The notes: a model not told the origin generated them from the sequence alone. Shown: positions 33,002 to 41,280, counted from the first letter of the stretch. The stretch is 55,762 nt of DNA from Bordetella hinzii LMG 13501 (GCF_001548475.1 NZ_LRUJ01000033.1:1-55762); one strand, 5' to 3'. A program made the numbers and translations.

Positions 33002-33868
33002 TTATTGCGACATGCGCCGCTGCCGCAGCCAGCGTTCGGCGCGGTCCACCAGCGGCTGGTCCACCATGCGGCCATCCAGGCGGACCACGCCCTTGCCCTG
33101 GGCCCGGCCCGCCTCGGCGGCCGCCACCACGCGCAAGGCCCATTCCAGCTCGGCCTGGGTGGGCGAGAAACCGCGATTGACAGGGGGCACCTGCCGCGGG
33201 TGCACGGCGACGCTGCCCGTGAAGCCCAAGTTGCGCGCCTCGCGCACCGCCCCCTCGAAGCGCGCCATATCCTCCATATTGGCCACGGTATCGGCCAGGC
33301 CCCAGCATCCCAGGCCGAAGGCGCGCGCGCTGTTGGCGACCTGTTGCGCGGGCCAGCGCAGATAGTCCGGCTCCGGCGGGATGCCCAGGCAAGCCGCGTA
33401 ATCCTCCGCGCCGAAGCCCAGGGCGCACAGCCGCTCCGAAGCCTGGGCGATTTCGGCGGCGCGCAGCACGCCCAGCGGCGATTCGATCAGGGCCGCGACC
33501 GCCAGCGGCCATGGGCAGGCCGACCTGCGCTCCATGACGTTGAGCGCCTCGGCCAGCGCGGCCACTTCGGCGGCCGCCTCCACCTTGGGCAGGATGACGC
33601 CCTTGAGCTTGGACAGGTCGGCCGCATCGAGGTCGGCGCACCAGGCCTGCGGATCGGCGTTCACGCGCAGCAGCACCGTCAGGCCGCGCGCGGCCAGCGC
33701 TGCCGAGGCCCGCGGCACCATCAGCCGGGCTTCGGCCTTCTGCTCCGGCAGGACCGCGTCCTCCAGGTCCAGGATGACGGCATCGGCCGAACGCTCATGC
33801 GCCCGCTCGATAAAGGCCGGCCGGTTGGCCGGCAGGAAAAGCAAGGACCGCAGTTCTTTTATTTGCAT
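33002..33868 (-). CDS. HpcH/HpaI aldolase-family CoA ester lyase (citrate lyase beta/citramalyl-CoA lyase type)
   Basis: A 288-residue TIM-barrel lyase: SLLFLPANRPAFIERAHE, ADAVILDLEDAVLPEQK, GVILPKVEAAAEV, ALIESPLGVLRAAEI and LGFGAEDYAACLG are the CitE-family landmarks, including the acidic metal-binding residues. It overlaps the CoA-transferase gene by 10 bp. With that partner it should cleave an activated hydroxy-diacid (for example citramalyl-, malyl- or a related CoA ester) to acetyl-CoA or propionyl-CoA and a 2-oxo acid. Closely similar pairs occur in itaconate/citramalate degradation; a hydratase gene is not present here. Confidence 0.9.
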   Translation of the reverse strand: MQIKELRSLLFLPANRPAFIERAHERSADAVILDLEDAVLPEQKAEARLMVPRASAALAARGLTVLLRVNADPQAWCADLDAADLSKLKGVILPKVEAAAEVAALAEALNVMERRSACPWPLAVAALIESPLGVLRAAEIAQASERLCALGFGAEDYAACLGIPPEPDYLRWPAQQVANSARAFGLGCWGLADTVANMEDMARFEGAVREARNLGFTGSVAVHPRQVPPVNRGFSPTQAELEWALRVVAAAEAGRAQGKGVVRLDGRMVDQPLVDRAERWLRQRRMSQ

Positions 33869-35103
33869 TTGATTTGCCCCTGTGCCTGCATGTCGGCGAT
33901 CTGCTCGCTGCTAAAGCCGAGTTCGGCCAGCACCTCGCGGGTGTGCTCGCCATGGGCCGGCGCGCGGCGGCGCAAGGCGCCGGGCGTGGCGCTCATGCGC
34001 GGCACCACGTCGTGCATGACGACCGCGTCGTCGCCGGCCGCCACATAGACCCCTCGGCCGCGCACATGCGCGTCCTCGTAGACGCCTTGCGCGTCGTGCA
34101 CCGGCCCCACGGTGACGCCATGGGCCTGGAAATGTTCCAGGCAGGCGGCCTGCGTCCGGCTGCCGATGAAGTCCTGCAGCATGGCCTCGATGTCGGCGTC
34201 ATGCGCCAGGCGCGCCGCATTGCTGCGATAGCGCTCGTCCTCGAACAGGCCGGGCCGGCCGATGGCCATGAAGACCTTGCGCGCCATGGAATCGGTCGAC
34301 CCCGACAGCGCGACCCAGCGGCCATCGGCGCAGCGATAGACGCCGCGCGGCGAAGCGATCTTCTCGCCCACGGTAGGCTTGGCGCCGCCATGGGCGACAT
34401 GGGTGACGTCCGGCCCCATGATGGACAGCATGGGCTCCAGCAAGGACAGGTCGATGACCTGCCCCTGTCCGCCGCGCACCTCGACCTCGCGCAGGGCCGT
34501 CATCACCGCGAAGGCGCCGGACAGGCCGGTGACCATATCGGCCAGGGCGATGCCGGGCAGCACGGGCCGGCCTTCGCTGTCGCCGCTCTTCAAGGCATAG
34601 CCGGAGAATCCCTCGATCAGGCTGCCGAAACCCGGCAGATCGCGATAGGGCCCCGACTGCCCCCAGCCGGACAGGCGCACGATGATCATTCCATGGTTGA
34701 GCACATGCAGGCCTTCGGGTCCCAGGCCCATGGCCTCCAGCGTGCCGGGACGGAAACTCTCGACCAGCACATGCGCGCTTCGGCACAGTTCGCGCACCAG
34801 GGCGACGGCGCGACGGCAGCGCAGATCCAGCGCCACGCTGCGCTTGTTGCGGGCATAGACCTGCCACCAGGCATCGAAACCTTCGGGATGTCCGGGCGTG
34901 GCCTGCGTCCATTGCCTCAGGGTGTCGCCGCCATTGACGGACTCCACCTTGATGACATCGGCGCCAAAGTCGGCCAGCTGCAGGCTGAGCATATTGCCCG
35001 CCACCAGCCGGCTCAGGTCCAGGACCCGTATGCCCTTGAGCGGGCCGTCGGCCGCCGGATTGAAAGCCACTCTGTCGAGGGCCTGCGCGCGCTCGTCCGC
35101 CAT
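33859..35103 (-). CDS. CaiB/BaiF-family (class III) CoA transferase
   Basis: A 414-residue class III CoA transferase: PLKGIRVLDLSRLVAGNM, ADFGADVIKVESVNGGD, the catalytic-Asp region GIALADMVTGLSGAFAVMTA, and the C-terminal VYEDAHVRGRGVYV. It transfers CoA onto a carboxylate substrate. The ATG touches the Bug stop (TGATG) and the end overlaps the lyase gene by 10 bp, so all three are made together: receptor, activating enzyme, lyase. Acceptor probably a C4-C5 hydroxy dicarboxylate, inferred only from the lyase. Confidence 0.92.
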   Translation of the reverse strand: MADERAQALDRVAFNPAADGPLKGIRVLDLSRLVAGNMLSLQLADFGADVIKVESVNGGDTLRQWTQATPGHPEGFDAWWQVYARNKRSVALDLRCRRAVALVRELCRSAHVLVESFRPGTLEAMGLGPEGLHVLNHGMIIVRLSGWGQSGPYRDLPGFGSLIEGFSGYALKSGDSEGRPVLPGIALADMVTGLSGAFAVMTALREVEVRGGQGQVIDLSLLEPMLSIMGPDVTHVAHGGAKPTVGEKIASPRGVYRCADGRWVALSGSTDSMARKVFMAIGRPGLFEDERYRSNAARLAHDADIEAMLQDFIGSRTQAACLEHFQAHGVTVGPVHDAQGVYEDAHVRGRGVYVAAGDDAVVMHDVVPRMSATPGALRRRAPAHGEHTREVLAELGFSSEQIADMQAQGQIKCK

Positions 35104-36080
35104 CAGTCGGGCTCGGGACCGAGTTGCCTGGCCGCCGCCTCCCAGCGCGCCTCTTCCTTGTCCAGCAGCGCGGCGAAGGCCTGGCGCGATACCGTCAGCG
35201 GTTCGGTCTCCAGGGTGGCGAAGCGCTGGCGCACCGCGGTGTTGTCCATCACCTCCGCCATGGCCGCGGCCAGGCGCCGGTTGGCCGCCTCGCTGCCCGC
35301 CTTGGGCGCGAACAGGCCGCCGATCACGGCGATGGACAGGCCCGGGTAGCCGGCCTCCTGCAGGGTCGGCACCTCGGGCAGGGACTTCTCGCGCGCCGCG
35401 CCGGTCACCGCCAGCGCGCGCAGGCGCCCGGCCTTGATGAGCGGCATGGACGCAGTCAGCGAGTCGCTGGAAAACTCGACCTGCCGGCCGATGAGATCAT
35501 TGAGCGAAGCCCCGCTGCCCTTGTAGGGAACGTGGGTGGCGGTCACGCCGGCGGCCTGCAGCAGCAACTGGCTGGCCAGATGGGTCATGGTCCCGTAGCC
35601 GGCCGAAGAATAGGCCTGGGGCTTGGCCCGCAGGCTGGCGATGAGTTCCTTCAGGCTGCGCGGCGCGTCTTCGGTATCGGGCACCAGCACCACGAAAGGC
35701 GCCTGCATGACGGGCGCCACCGGCGCGAAATCGTGGTAGCGGTAGACGGCGGCCTTGTTCAGGTAGGGCACCACGAACAGCGGCGCGGTCGAGCTGAAGA
35801 CAAAGGTATGGTCGTCGTGGCTGCGCAACACGGCCTCGTGGCCGACCACCCCGCCGCCGCCCAGCTTGTTCTCGACAATGACCGACTGGCCCAGGGATTG
35901 CCCCAGGTATTGGGCGATCAGCCGGGCCAGGACATCGCTGCCCGAACCGGGCCCCTGGGTGACCACGATCTTGACCGGCTGGGTGGGCCAGGCCGGCTCG
36001 GCCCGGGCCAGGCCGGCCACGACCGGCAGCCCCGCCAGCGCCGCCAGTACCCGCCGGCGCATCTGCGCTCTCATTTGCAT
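35103..36080 (-). CDS. Bug-family (TctC-type) solute receptor heading the CoA transferase-lyase operon
   Basis: A 325-residue periplasmic receptor. Its N-terminus MQMRAQMRRRVLAALAGLPV ends the signal peptide near ARAEPAW; then VKIVVTQGPGSGSDVLARLI, VIVENKLGGGGVVGHEAVL, ATHVPYKGSGASLNDLIGRQ. Compared with the usual family pattern PxPPGGxxD it reads TQGPGSGSD, a variation at the ligand-holding loop. It is the first gene of the operon and is divergent from a MarR regulator. In-frame ATGs 6 and 18 bases further in are alternative starts. Confidence 0.9.
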   Translation of the reverse strand: MQMRAQMRRRVLAALAGLPVVAGLARAEPAWPTQPVKIVVTQGPGSGSDVLARLIAQYLGQSLGQSVIVENKLGGGGVVGHEAVLRSHDDHTFVFSSTAPLFVVPYLNKAAVYRYHDFAPVAPVMQAPFVVLVPDTEDAPRSLKELIASLRAKPQAYSSAGYGTMTHLASQLLLQAAGVTATHVPYKGSGASLNDLIGRQVEFSSDSLTASMPLIKAGRLRALAVTGAAREKSLPEVPTLQEAGYPGLSIAVIGGLFAPKAGSEAANRRLAAAMAEVMDNTAVRQRFATLETEPLTVSRQAFAALLDKEEARWEAAARQLGPEPD

Positions 36081-36138
36081 GTCCGCCTCCGAAACCCGTG
36101 TAATAGTTCTGCTGGTATGGGAATGCTATAAGACTTTA

Positions 36139-36152
36139 GTTGCTATAGCAAC
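36139..36152. promoter_or_regulatory. Perfect 14-bp palindrome GTTGCTATAGCAAC between the Bug operon and MarR
   Basis: A fully symmetric site in the 90-bp divergent region, 19 bp before the MarR ATG. TTGC/GCAA arms are common in MarR-family operators. Placement over the likely MarR promoter suggests autorepression together with control of the divergent Bug-CoA transferase-lyase operon. Confidence 0.6.
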
Positions 36153-36170
36153 AGTTGCAAGTGAGAAAAT

Positions 36171-36638
36171 ATGCCAAGAAAAATCACGGTCGAAGACCTC
36201 ATCACCTTCAAGACCTCGGTGCTGGCCCAGCTGCTGTCGCGCGTCGTGGACGCCTCGGTCAGCCGGGACCTGGGCCTGACCAGCCGTCAATGGCGCACGC
36301 TGATCAGCCTATACCGCCTGGGGCCGTCCACCCCCTCGGATGTGGTCAGGTTTTCCCATCTGGACAAAAGCCAGATCAGCCGGGCGGTCTTCGAGGTCGA
36401 ACAGCTGGGCCTGCTCACCCAGGCCGTCGATCCGGCCGACCGGCGCCGCAGCATCGTTTCGCTCACCCCGGCCGGCGCGGCCATGGTGGAGCGCGGCCTG
36501 CACGGCACGCAATCGCGCCAGAAAACCCTGGAAAACAGCCTCTCGGCCGAAGACCGCGTGGCGCTGCACCGCATCCTGGACACGCTCACCGCCCAGGCCC
36601 GCGCCATGCTCGCCGATGTCCGCGCCGACAAGGACTAG
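36171..36638 (+). CDS. MarR-family transcriptional regulator
   Basis: A 155-residue winged-helix regulator starting MPRKITVEDLITFKTSVLAQ. The recognition helix is FSHLDKSQISRAVFEVEQLG and the wing VDPADRRRSIVSLTPAG, the classical DRR motif. It is divergent from the Bug-CoA transferase-lyase operon and has a perfect palindrome just upstream. MarR proteins of this kind often respond to CoA-thioesters or aromatic acids, which would suit the neighbouring CoA transferase. Confidence 0.92.
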   Translation: MPRKITVEDLITFKTSVLAQLLSRVVDASVSRDLGLTSRQWRTLISLYRLGPSTPSDVVRFSHLDKSQISRAVFEVEQLGLLTQAVDPADRRRSIVSLTPAGAAMVERGLHGTQSRQKTLENSLSAEDRVALHRILDTLTAQARAMLADVRADKD

Positions 36639-36642
36639 CGCC

Positions 36643-36663
36643 GGCCGCCGCGCCGCGGCGGCC
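36643..36663 (+). terminator. 9-bp GC hairpin after the MarR gene
   Basis: GGCCGCCGC, a GCC loop and GCGGCGGCC start five bases after the MarR stop. No T tract. The rest of the 236-bp convergent gap up to the sensor kinase stop (36875) shows no gene; a short AT-rich patch around 36778-36793 is the only other notable feature. Confidence 0.45.
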
Positions 36664-36874
36664 CATTGCGGGAAGGCACGGCCATGAAGCCATCGGGGCG
36701 GGCCAGCGGACCATTCAATGGGATTCATCGGAGACACCCGCGAGGGAAGCTGGCGCTGTTGTAGCCGGCGGCGCGTCAAATTTTCCTGAAATTCCGCGGC
36801 GGCTGCGCGTGCCTGCCCATGGCGCGGGCGCGCCACCTCTGCTGCCGTGGCGCCTCCAACAACCGGCGGAACAT

Positions 36875-38191
36875 TCAGCCCGCCCGCGGCAGCGCCAGCC
36901 GGCACTCCAGTCCGCCGCCCGCCGCATTGACCAACTCCAGCCGGCCATCGAAGCGCCGGGCGATGGCCGCCACGATGGCCAGCCCGAGGCCGCTGCCCTC
37001 GACCTGCCGGCCGCCGCGCCAGAACGGTTCCTGCGCCATCTCCAGGGCTTCGGCCGGCAGGCCTGGCCCATGGTCGCGCACGCGCACATCGACCGTGGCG
37101 CCGCTCACGGCGGCCGCGATGCGCACCGGCCGGTCGGCGGGCGAATACTTCAGGGCGTTGTCCACCAGGTTGCGCAAGGCGCTGGCCAGCAGCGGGGCCG
37201 GCATGCCGACATGGACGGGCGCCCGGGGCAGGTCCAGCTCCAGGCGCTGCGGCGCCAAGCCCTCGAGCGCCTGCCGGGCCGCGGCGGCCAGCTCGGCGCG
37301 TTCGGCCGGAGCGGGCGCGTTCTCCACGCGCGCCAGGCTGAGCAGTTGGTCGATGAGGCGGCGCAGCCGGTTGGCGCCCTGCAGGGCGCTGCCCAGCGAG
37401 GCGCGGCGCGGGTCTTCGGGCGGGGTCAGGCGGTCCAGCACCTGGAGGTGGGTGGTCACCACCGTCAAGGGCGTGCGCATCTCGTGCGCGGCGTTGTCGG
37501 CGAAGCGCCGCTCGCGCAGCAAGGCCTCGCGCATGCGCCGCAACAGGCCGGAGATGGTCTGCGTAAAAGGCCGCAGCTCGCGCGGCACCGGCGTGCGCGG
37601 CAGGTCGATCCGCTCCAGCGGCACGTCGGCGGTCAAGGCGCGGCGCAGGCGCTCCAGCGGCGCCAGCCCCCGGCCGATGCCCAGCCACAGCAGCAGCGAC
37701 CCGGCCAGCAGGCAGACGCCGAAAGGCAGGATGGCGGCCAGGGCCACTTCGCGGCGCAGGCCGTCGCGCAGATCCATGCGGTCGGCCGTGGCGATGCGCA
37801 GCTCGCCCTGCTCCAGCACATAGGTGCGCCAGCGCACGCCCTTTTGCTCCAGATAACCGAAACCGTTGCCGGCGGCACGCAGCCTGGGGCTGCCGGGCGT
37901 GCGCGCGACTGTGCGCGCGAGCACTTCGGCGCGCCATTCGCTGACCTCGCAGGCCACGCCATCGCGGGCCAGCACGTCCAGCGGCGCCGCCTCGCCCTGG
38001 GCCGGGCTGGCCTCGGGCAAGGGCAGCTGCGACAGCAGGCGGCCCACCATGCCGGCCGAGGCCGCCAGGCGCGAATCCAGCGCGCTGTCCATCTGCGAGC
38101 TGGCGCGCTCATAGAGCCAGAGTGTCATGCCGCCGCCCAGCAGCAGCCAGGACAGGCCCAGGAGCAAGAGCAGCCGGCCGCGCAGGCTCAT
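36875..38191 (-). CDS. Two-component sensor histidine kinase (QseC/PmrB-like)
   Basis: A 438-residue membrane kinase. Two transmembrane segments (about residues 7-27 and 150-172) frame a periplasmic domain of about 120 residues. The dimerisation box FADNAAHEMRTPLTVV puts the phosphorylated histidine at H236; the ATPase has NLVDNALKYSP (N), DHGPGLP (G1), EPFWRGG (F) and GSGLGLAIVAAI (G2). The start overlaps the response regulator stop by ATGA. The sensed signal is unknown; the periplasmic domain has a single cysteine (C81). Its divergent neighbour is an oxidase/TsdA operon, suggesting a respiratory or sulfur-related signal. Confidence 0.92.
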   Translation of the reverse strand: MSLRGRLLLLLGLSWLLLGGGMTLWLYERASSQMDSALDSRLAASAGMVGRLLSQLPLPEASPAQGEAAPLDVLARDGVACEVSEWRAEVLARTVARTPGSPRLRAAGNGFGYLEQKGVRWRTYVLEQGELRIATADRMDLRDGLRREVALAAILPFGVCLLAGSLLLWLGIGRGLAPLERLRRALTADVPLERIDLPRTPVPRELRPFTQTISGLLRRMREALLRERRFADNAAHEMRTPLTVVTTHLQVLDRLTPPEDPRRASLGSALQGANRLRRLIDQLLSLARVENAPAPAERAELAAAARQALEGLAPQRLELDLPRAPVHVGMPAPLLASALRNLVDNALKYSPADRPVRIAAAVSGATVDVRVRDHGPGLPAEALEMAQEPFWRGGRQVEGSGLGLAIVAAIARRFDGRLELVNAAGGGLECRLALPRAG

Positions 38192-38847
38192 GGTTCGCCC
38201 AGGCGGTAGCCCAGGCCGCGCACGGTCTGGATGATGCCGGCGCCGAGCTTGCGGCGCAGTTTGTGGATATGGACGTTGAGCGCATTGCTCTCGACGTTGT
38301 CGGCATAGCCATAGAGCCCGTCGCGCAGCTGCTCGGCGGTGAGGATGCTCTGCGGACGCTGCAGCAGCACGCGCAGCAGGCCCAGCTCGCGCCGCGCCAG
38401 GACGACCTCCTGGCCATCGCGCAGCACCCGGCCGGTGGACAGGCAGACCTCCAGCGGCCCGTGGCGGATGCAATCGCGGCTGTAGCCGGCGGCGCGCCGG
38501 ATGACGGCATGCAGGCGCGCGCCCAGTTCATCCAGGTCGAAGGGCTTGAGCACGTAATCGTCGGCCCCGGCCTGCAGGGCGCGCACGCGGTGGGCCGTGG
38601 CCTCGCGGGCGCTGACCACCAGCACCGGCAGCGCATGCTGGCGCGCCCGCCACCGGGCCAGCAGCGTCATGCCATCGTGGTCGGGCAGGCCCAGGTCCAG
38701 CAAGCAGGCGTCGAAACACGAGGTCATCAAGGCGGCGTCCGCCTGCTCGGCCGACCCCACGGCGTCCACGACGAAATCCTGCAGGCCCAGCCCCGCCTGT
38801 ATGCCTTGTGCGACCAGCACATCGTCTTCCACCAACAGGATGCGCAT
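38188..38847 (-). CDS. OmpR-family response regulator (QseB/PmrA/TctD-like)
   Basis: A 219-residue response regulator. Receiver residues are E7/D8 (LLVEDD), the phospho-acceptor D51 (CLLDLGLPDHDG) and K101 (VLKPFD); the C-terminal winged helix ends SNALNVHIHKLRRKLG and TVRGLGYRLG. The ATG at 38847 is the start giving the normal MRILLVEDD N-terminus; a longer frame upstream would add unrelated residues. It is the first gene of the two-gene operon. A GTTAAT-N5-CTTAAT box, the type bound by PmrA/QseB, lies in the divergent promoter region at 38955-38971. Confidence 0.93.
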   Translation of the reverse strand: MRILLVEDDVLVAQGIQAGLGLQDFVVDAVGSAEQADAALMTSCFDACLLDLGLPDHDGMTLLARWRARQHALPVLVVSAREATAHRVRALQAGADDYVLKPFDLDELGARLHAVIRRAAGYSRDCIRHGPLEVCLSTGRVLRDGQEVVLARRELGLLRVLLQRPQSILTAEQLRDGLYGYADNVESNALNVHIHKLRRKLGAGIIQTVRGLGYRLGEP

Positions 38848-38865
38848 CTCTGCCCTTCGTACTAA

Positions 38866-38880
38866 ATTATTTTTAATAAT
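38866..38880. promoter_or_regulatory. AT-rich palindrome ATTATT-TTT-AATAAT upstream of the response regulator gene
   Basis: Perfect 6-bp arms 19 bp before the response regulator ATG, within an unusually AT-rich stretch (38860-38905) for this genome. It probably contains the leftward promoter. An ATTAAC at 38897-38902, a reverse-orientation copy of the GTTAAT half-site, is nearby. Confidence 0.4.
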
Positions 38881-38954
38881 AAACATATTTCTTGTGGATA
38901 TTAACGCACCGGGCCGACCTGACCTTGGCCTACCCGCCCGCCATGCGCGGCGCT

Positions 38955-38971
38955 GTTAATCCCGCCTTAAT
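38955..38971 (+). promoter_or_regulatory. GTTAAT-N5-CTTAAT direct repeat, candidate response regulator box
   Basis: Two hexamers spaced five bases (11-bp period) match the PmrA/QseB-type box CTTAAT-N5-CTTAAT at 11 of 12 positions. It is 124 bp upstream of the ccoN-like start and 108 bp from the response regulator start, so it could control the oxidase operon, the two-component system, or both. Confidence 0.5.
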
Positions 38972-39094
38972 TCTCCCTGGCTATCTTTGCCTCGCCCCGA
39001 CAACCATCCCAGACATCCGGGGCGGAGGGAATATGCGCCTGTCACCTTTGTCCGTCCCGGCCGGGACGAAGACCGCCCCGCGCCCGGAGCAGCC

Positions 39095-40642
39095 ATGAAC
39101 ACCACGCTCGGCCTGCTCCTGGCGCTCAGTTTCGTTGTGTCGCTCGCCGCGCTCGGCGTGCTGATCTGGGCCATCGCCAACCGGCAGATCGGCGCCGGCA
39201 AGACCGAGGCGTCCAGCATCTTCCTGGCGGGCGAATCCGGCCATCTCGACGACCCCTCCTCCGGCGCCGGCGCGCACCGCTTCGACGCCCAGCGCGCCGG
39301 CGTGGACCGGCCCGGACGCCAGGTGGTGCAGGCGCTGACCCTGGTCGCCACGGGCTTTCTGATCGTGGGCTCGCTGTTTGGCATGATGGCTTCGCTGAAG
39401 CTGCACATGCCGGACTGGCTGGCCGGCCTGCCCTTCACCACCTTCGGCCGCTCACGCACCATCCACCTCAACCTCGTGGCCTACGGCTGGCTCTCGGTGG
39501 CCGGCTTCGCGGTAGCGCTGTGGATCTTGCCGCGCATGTTCCATACCCCGCTGCGCCGCCCCGGCATGGCCATGGCGGGCGGCGCCATCTGGACGCTGGG
39601 CGTGGCCGCCGGGGCCATCGCCATTGGCGCGGGATGGAGCGACGGCCTGGAATGGCTGGAGATTCCCTGGCAGATCGACATCGTGCTGGCCCTGGGCGGG
39701 TTGTTCCTGGCCTGGCCGGCGCTGGCCACGGCGCGCCGGCGCGAGGTGCATCACATCTACGTGACGGGCTGGTACTACCTGGCCGGCATGGCCTGGTTTC
39801 CCATTCTCTTCTTCATCGCCAACCTCCCCGGCCTGCACCTGGGCGTGCAGCAGGCGACGATGAACTGGTGGTTCGCGCACAACGTGCTCGGCCTCTGGCT
39901 CACGCCGCTGGGGGTGGGCACGGCCTACTACCTCATCCCCAAGATCATCGGCAAACCCATCTACTCCTACAGCGTGTCGCTCCTGGGGTTCTGGGGCCTG
40001 GCGCTGTTCTACAGCCAGGTCGGCATCCACCATCTGATCGGCGGGCCGGTGCCGACCTGGGTGGTGACGCTGTCGGTGGTGCATAGCGTGATGATGTTCG
40101 TGCCCGTGATCGCCGTTGCGGTCAACCAGCACGTCACCGTGGCGCAGAACCTCTGGGCTTTCAAGCAATCGATGGCGCTGCGCTTTGTATGGACCGGGGC
40201 GCTGATGTATACGGCCGCCTCCTTCCAGGGTTCGCTCGAGGCCGTGCGGGCGGTCAACTCGGTCACCCACTTCACGCACTACACCGTGGGCCACGCCCAC
40301 CTGGGCGCCTATGCCTTCGTATCGGTCGTGCTGTTCGGCGCTTTCTACTACATGCTGCCGCACCTGACCGGCAAGCGCTGGCCCTGGCCGCGCCTGATCG
40401 CCGCGCATTACTGGCTGACGGTCGCGGGTTTCGCCATCTACTTCCTGTCGCTGTCGGTCGGCGGCTGGCTGCAGGGCATCGCCTTGCTCGATGCCACGAC
40501 GAGCTTCGCCGACATCACGCGCGATATCCGCCCCTACCTGGAAGGCCGCTCCCTGGGCGGCGGGCTGATGACGCTGGGCCACCTGCTCTTCGGCGCCCAG
40601 GTCATCGCCCTGTTCTGTTCCAAGCGACAAGGTGCCGCATGA
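39095..40642 (+). CDS. ccoN: cbb3-type cytochrome c oxidase subunit I (CcoN) with extra N-terminal segment
   Basis: A 515-residue heme-copper oxidase subunit. Expected ligands are visible: H124 (RTIHLNLVAYGW, low-spin heme), H262 (WWFAHNVLGLWLTP, CuB), H312-H313 (GIHHLIGG, CuB), and H400/H402 (YTVGHAHLGAYAF, hemes). The helix-VII tyrosine typical of CcoN is kept (TAYYLIPK). The first 75 residues are not in ordinary CcoN: a transmembrane helix LLLALSFVVSLAALGVLIWA followed by IANRQIG, which resembles the small CcoS assembly protein. It begins an operon with ccoO, two cytochromes and a Cu ATPase. GGAG lies six bases before the ATG. Confidence 0.9.
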   Translation: MNTTLGLLLALSFVVSLAALGVLIWAIANRQIGAGKTEASSIFLAGESGHLDDPSSGAGAHRFDAQRAGVDRPGRQVVQALTLVATGFLIVGSLFGMMASLKLHMPDWLAGLPFTTFGRSRTIHLNLVAYGWLSVAGFAVALWILPRMFHTPLRRPGMAMAGGAIWTLGVAAGAIAIGAGWSDGLEWLEIPWQIDIVLALGGLFLAWPALATARRREVHHIYVTGWYYLAGMAWFPILFFIANLPGLHLGVQQATMNWWFAHNVLGLWLTPLGVGTAYYLIPKIIGKPIYSYSVSLLGFWGLALFYSQVGIHHLIGGPVPTWVVTLSVVHSVMMFVPVIAVAVNQHVTVAQNLWAFKQSMALRFVWTGALMYTAASFQGSLEAVRAVNSVTHFTHYTVGHAHLGAYAFVSVVLFGAFYYMLPHLTGKRWPWPRLIAAHYWLTVAGFAIYFLSLSVGGWLQGIALLDATTSFADITRDIRPYLEGRSLGGGLMTLGHLLFGAQVIALFCSKRQGAA

Positions 40643-41280
40643 ATCGAGTGACCTCCCTCCTGGTCGGCGCCGTCGCCGTCCTCGCCTTCGCGACCGTGTT
40701 CCTGGTGATCCTGCCGGCCTGGCAGGTGCGCCAGGCCGCCGCGCCCGCGGGCCTGCAGAACTACACCGTGGAGCAGCTGCGCGGCCGCGCGCAATACATC
40801 GCCAACGGCTGTGTCTACTGCCACAGCCAGCAGCCGCGCGCCACCGGCCAGACGCTGTCCGACCTGGCCCGCGGCTGGGGACGCGCCTCCACGCCCGGCG
40901 ACTACGCCCATGACGCGCCGCATCTGCTGGGCACCATGCGCACCGGCCCGGACCTGCTGAACGTGGGCGCGCGGCTGCCCAGCCGCGATTGGCACCTGAC
41001 GCATCTCTACCAGCCCAGGGCCATCTTCGACTGGAGCATCATGCCTTCCTATCCTTATCTGTTCGAGAAGAAGGCCCGGCCCGAGGCCGGCGATGTGGTC
41101 GTCAAGCTGCCGCCGGCGCTGCGTCCGGCCGACGGCGGCGTGATCGTGGCGCGCCAGGAAGCGCTGGATCTGGCGGCCTACCTGCTCAGCCTGGACCGCA
41201 GCTATGCCGTCAGCGACAAGGAAGCCGCCATGCGGGACCAGGGCTATGACCCCCGCGCCGTGAAAAAGGAACAGCCATGA
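40639..41280 (+). CDS. ccoO: cbb3-type cytochrome c oxidase subunit II (CcoO), monoheme cytochrome c
   Basis: A 213-residue membrane-anchored cytochrome. A single N-terminal transmembrane segment (about residues 5-27) is followed by GRAQYIANGCVYCHSQQ, with heme at C58/C61/H62, and the axial methionine in SIMPSYPYLF (M135). Length and motif order are those of CcoO. The start overlaps the ccoN stop by ATGA. It should pass electrons from the following cytochrome into CcoN. Confidence 0.92.
   Translation: MNRVTSLLVGAVAVLAFATVFLVILPAWQVRQAAAPAGLQNYTVEQLRGRAQYIANGCVYCHSQQPRATGQTLSDLARGWGRASTPGDYAHDAPHLLGTMRTGPDLLNVGARLPSRDWHLTHLYQPRAIFDWSIMPSYPYLFEKKARPEAGDVVVKLPPALRPADGGVIVARQEALDLAAYLLSLDRSYAVSDKEAAMRDQGYDPRAVKKEQP

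Noticed and set aside
36664-36874. Possible small gene between the MarR and kinase genes
   Set aside because: The frames here lack a ribosome site and do not resemble any family; they continue as antisense through the kinase gene.
39095-40642. Nitric oxide reductase (NorB) as the identity of the oxidase-like gene
   Set aside because: The conserved CcoN tyrosine (TAYYLIPK) and the following CcoO with CVYCHSQ and SIMPSYP support a cbb3-type oxidase; the NorB-type glutamates were not seen at the expected places.
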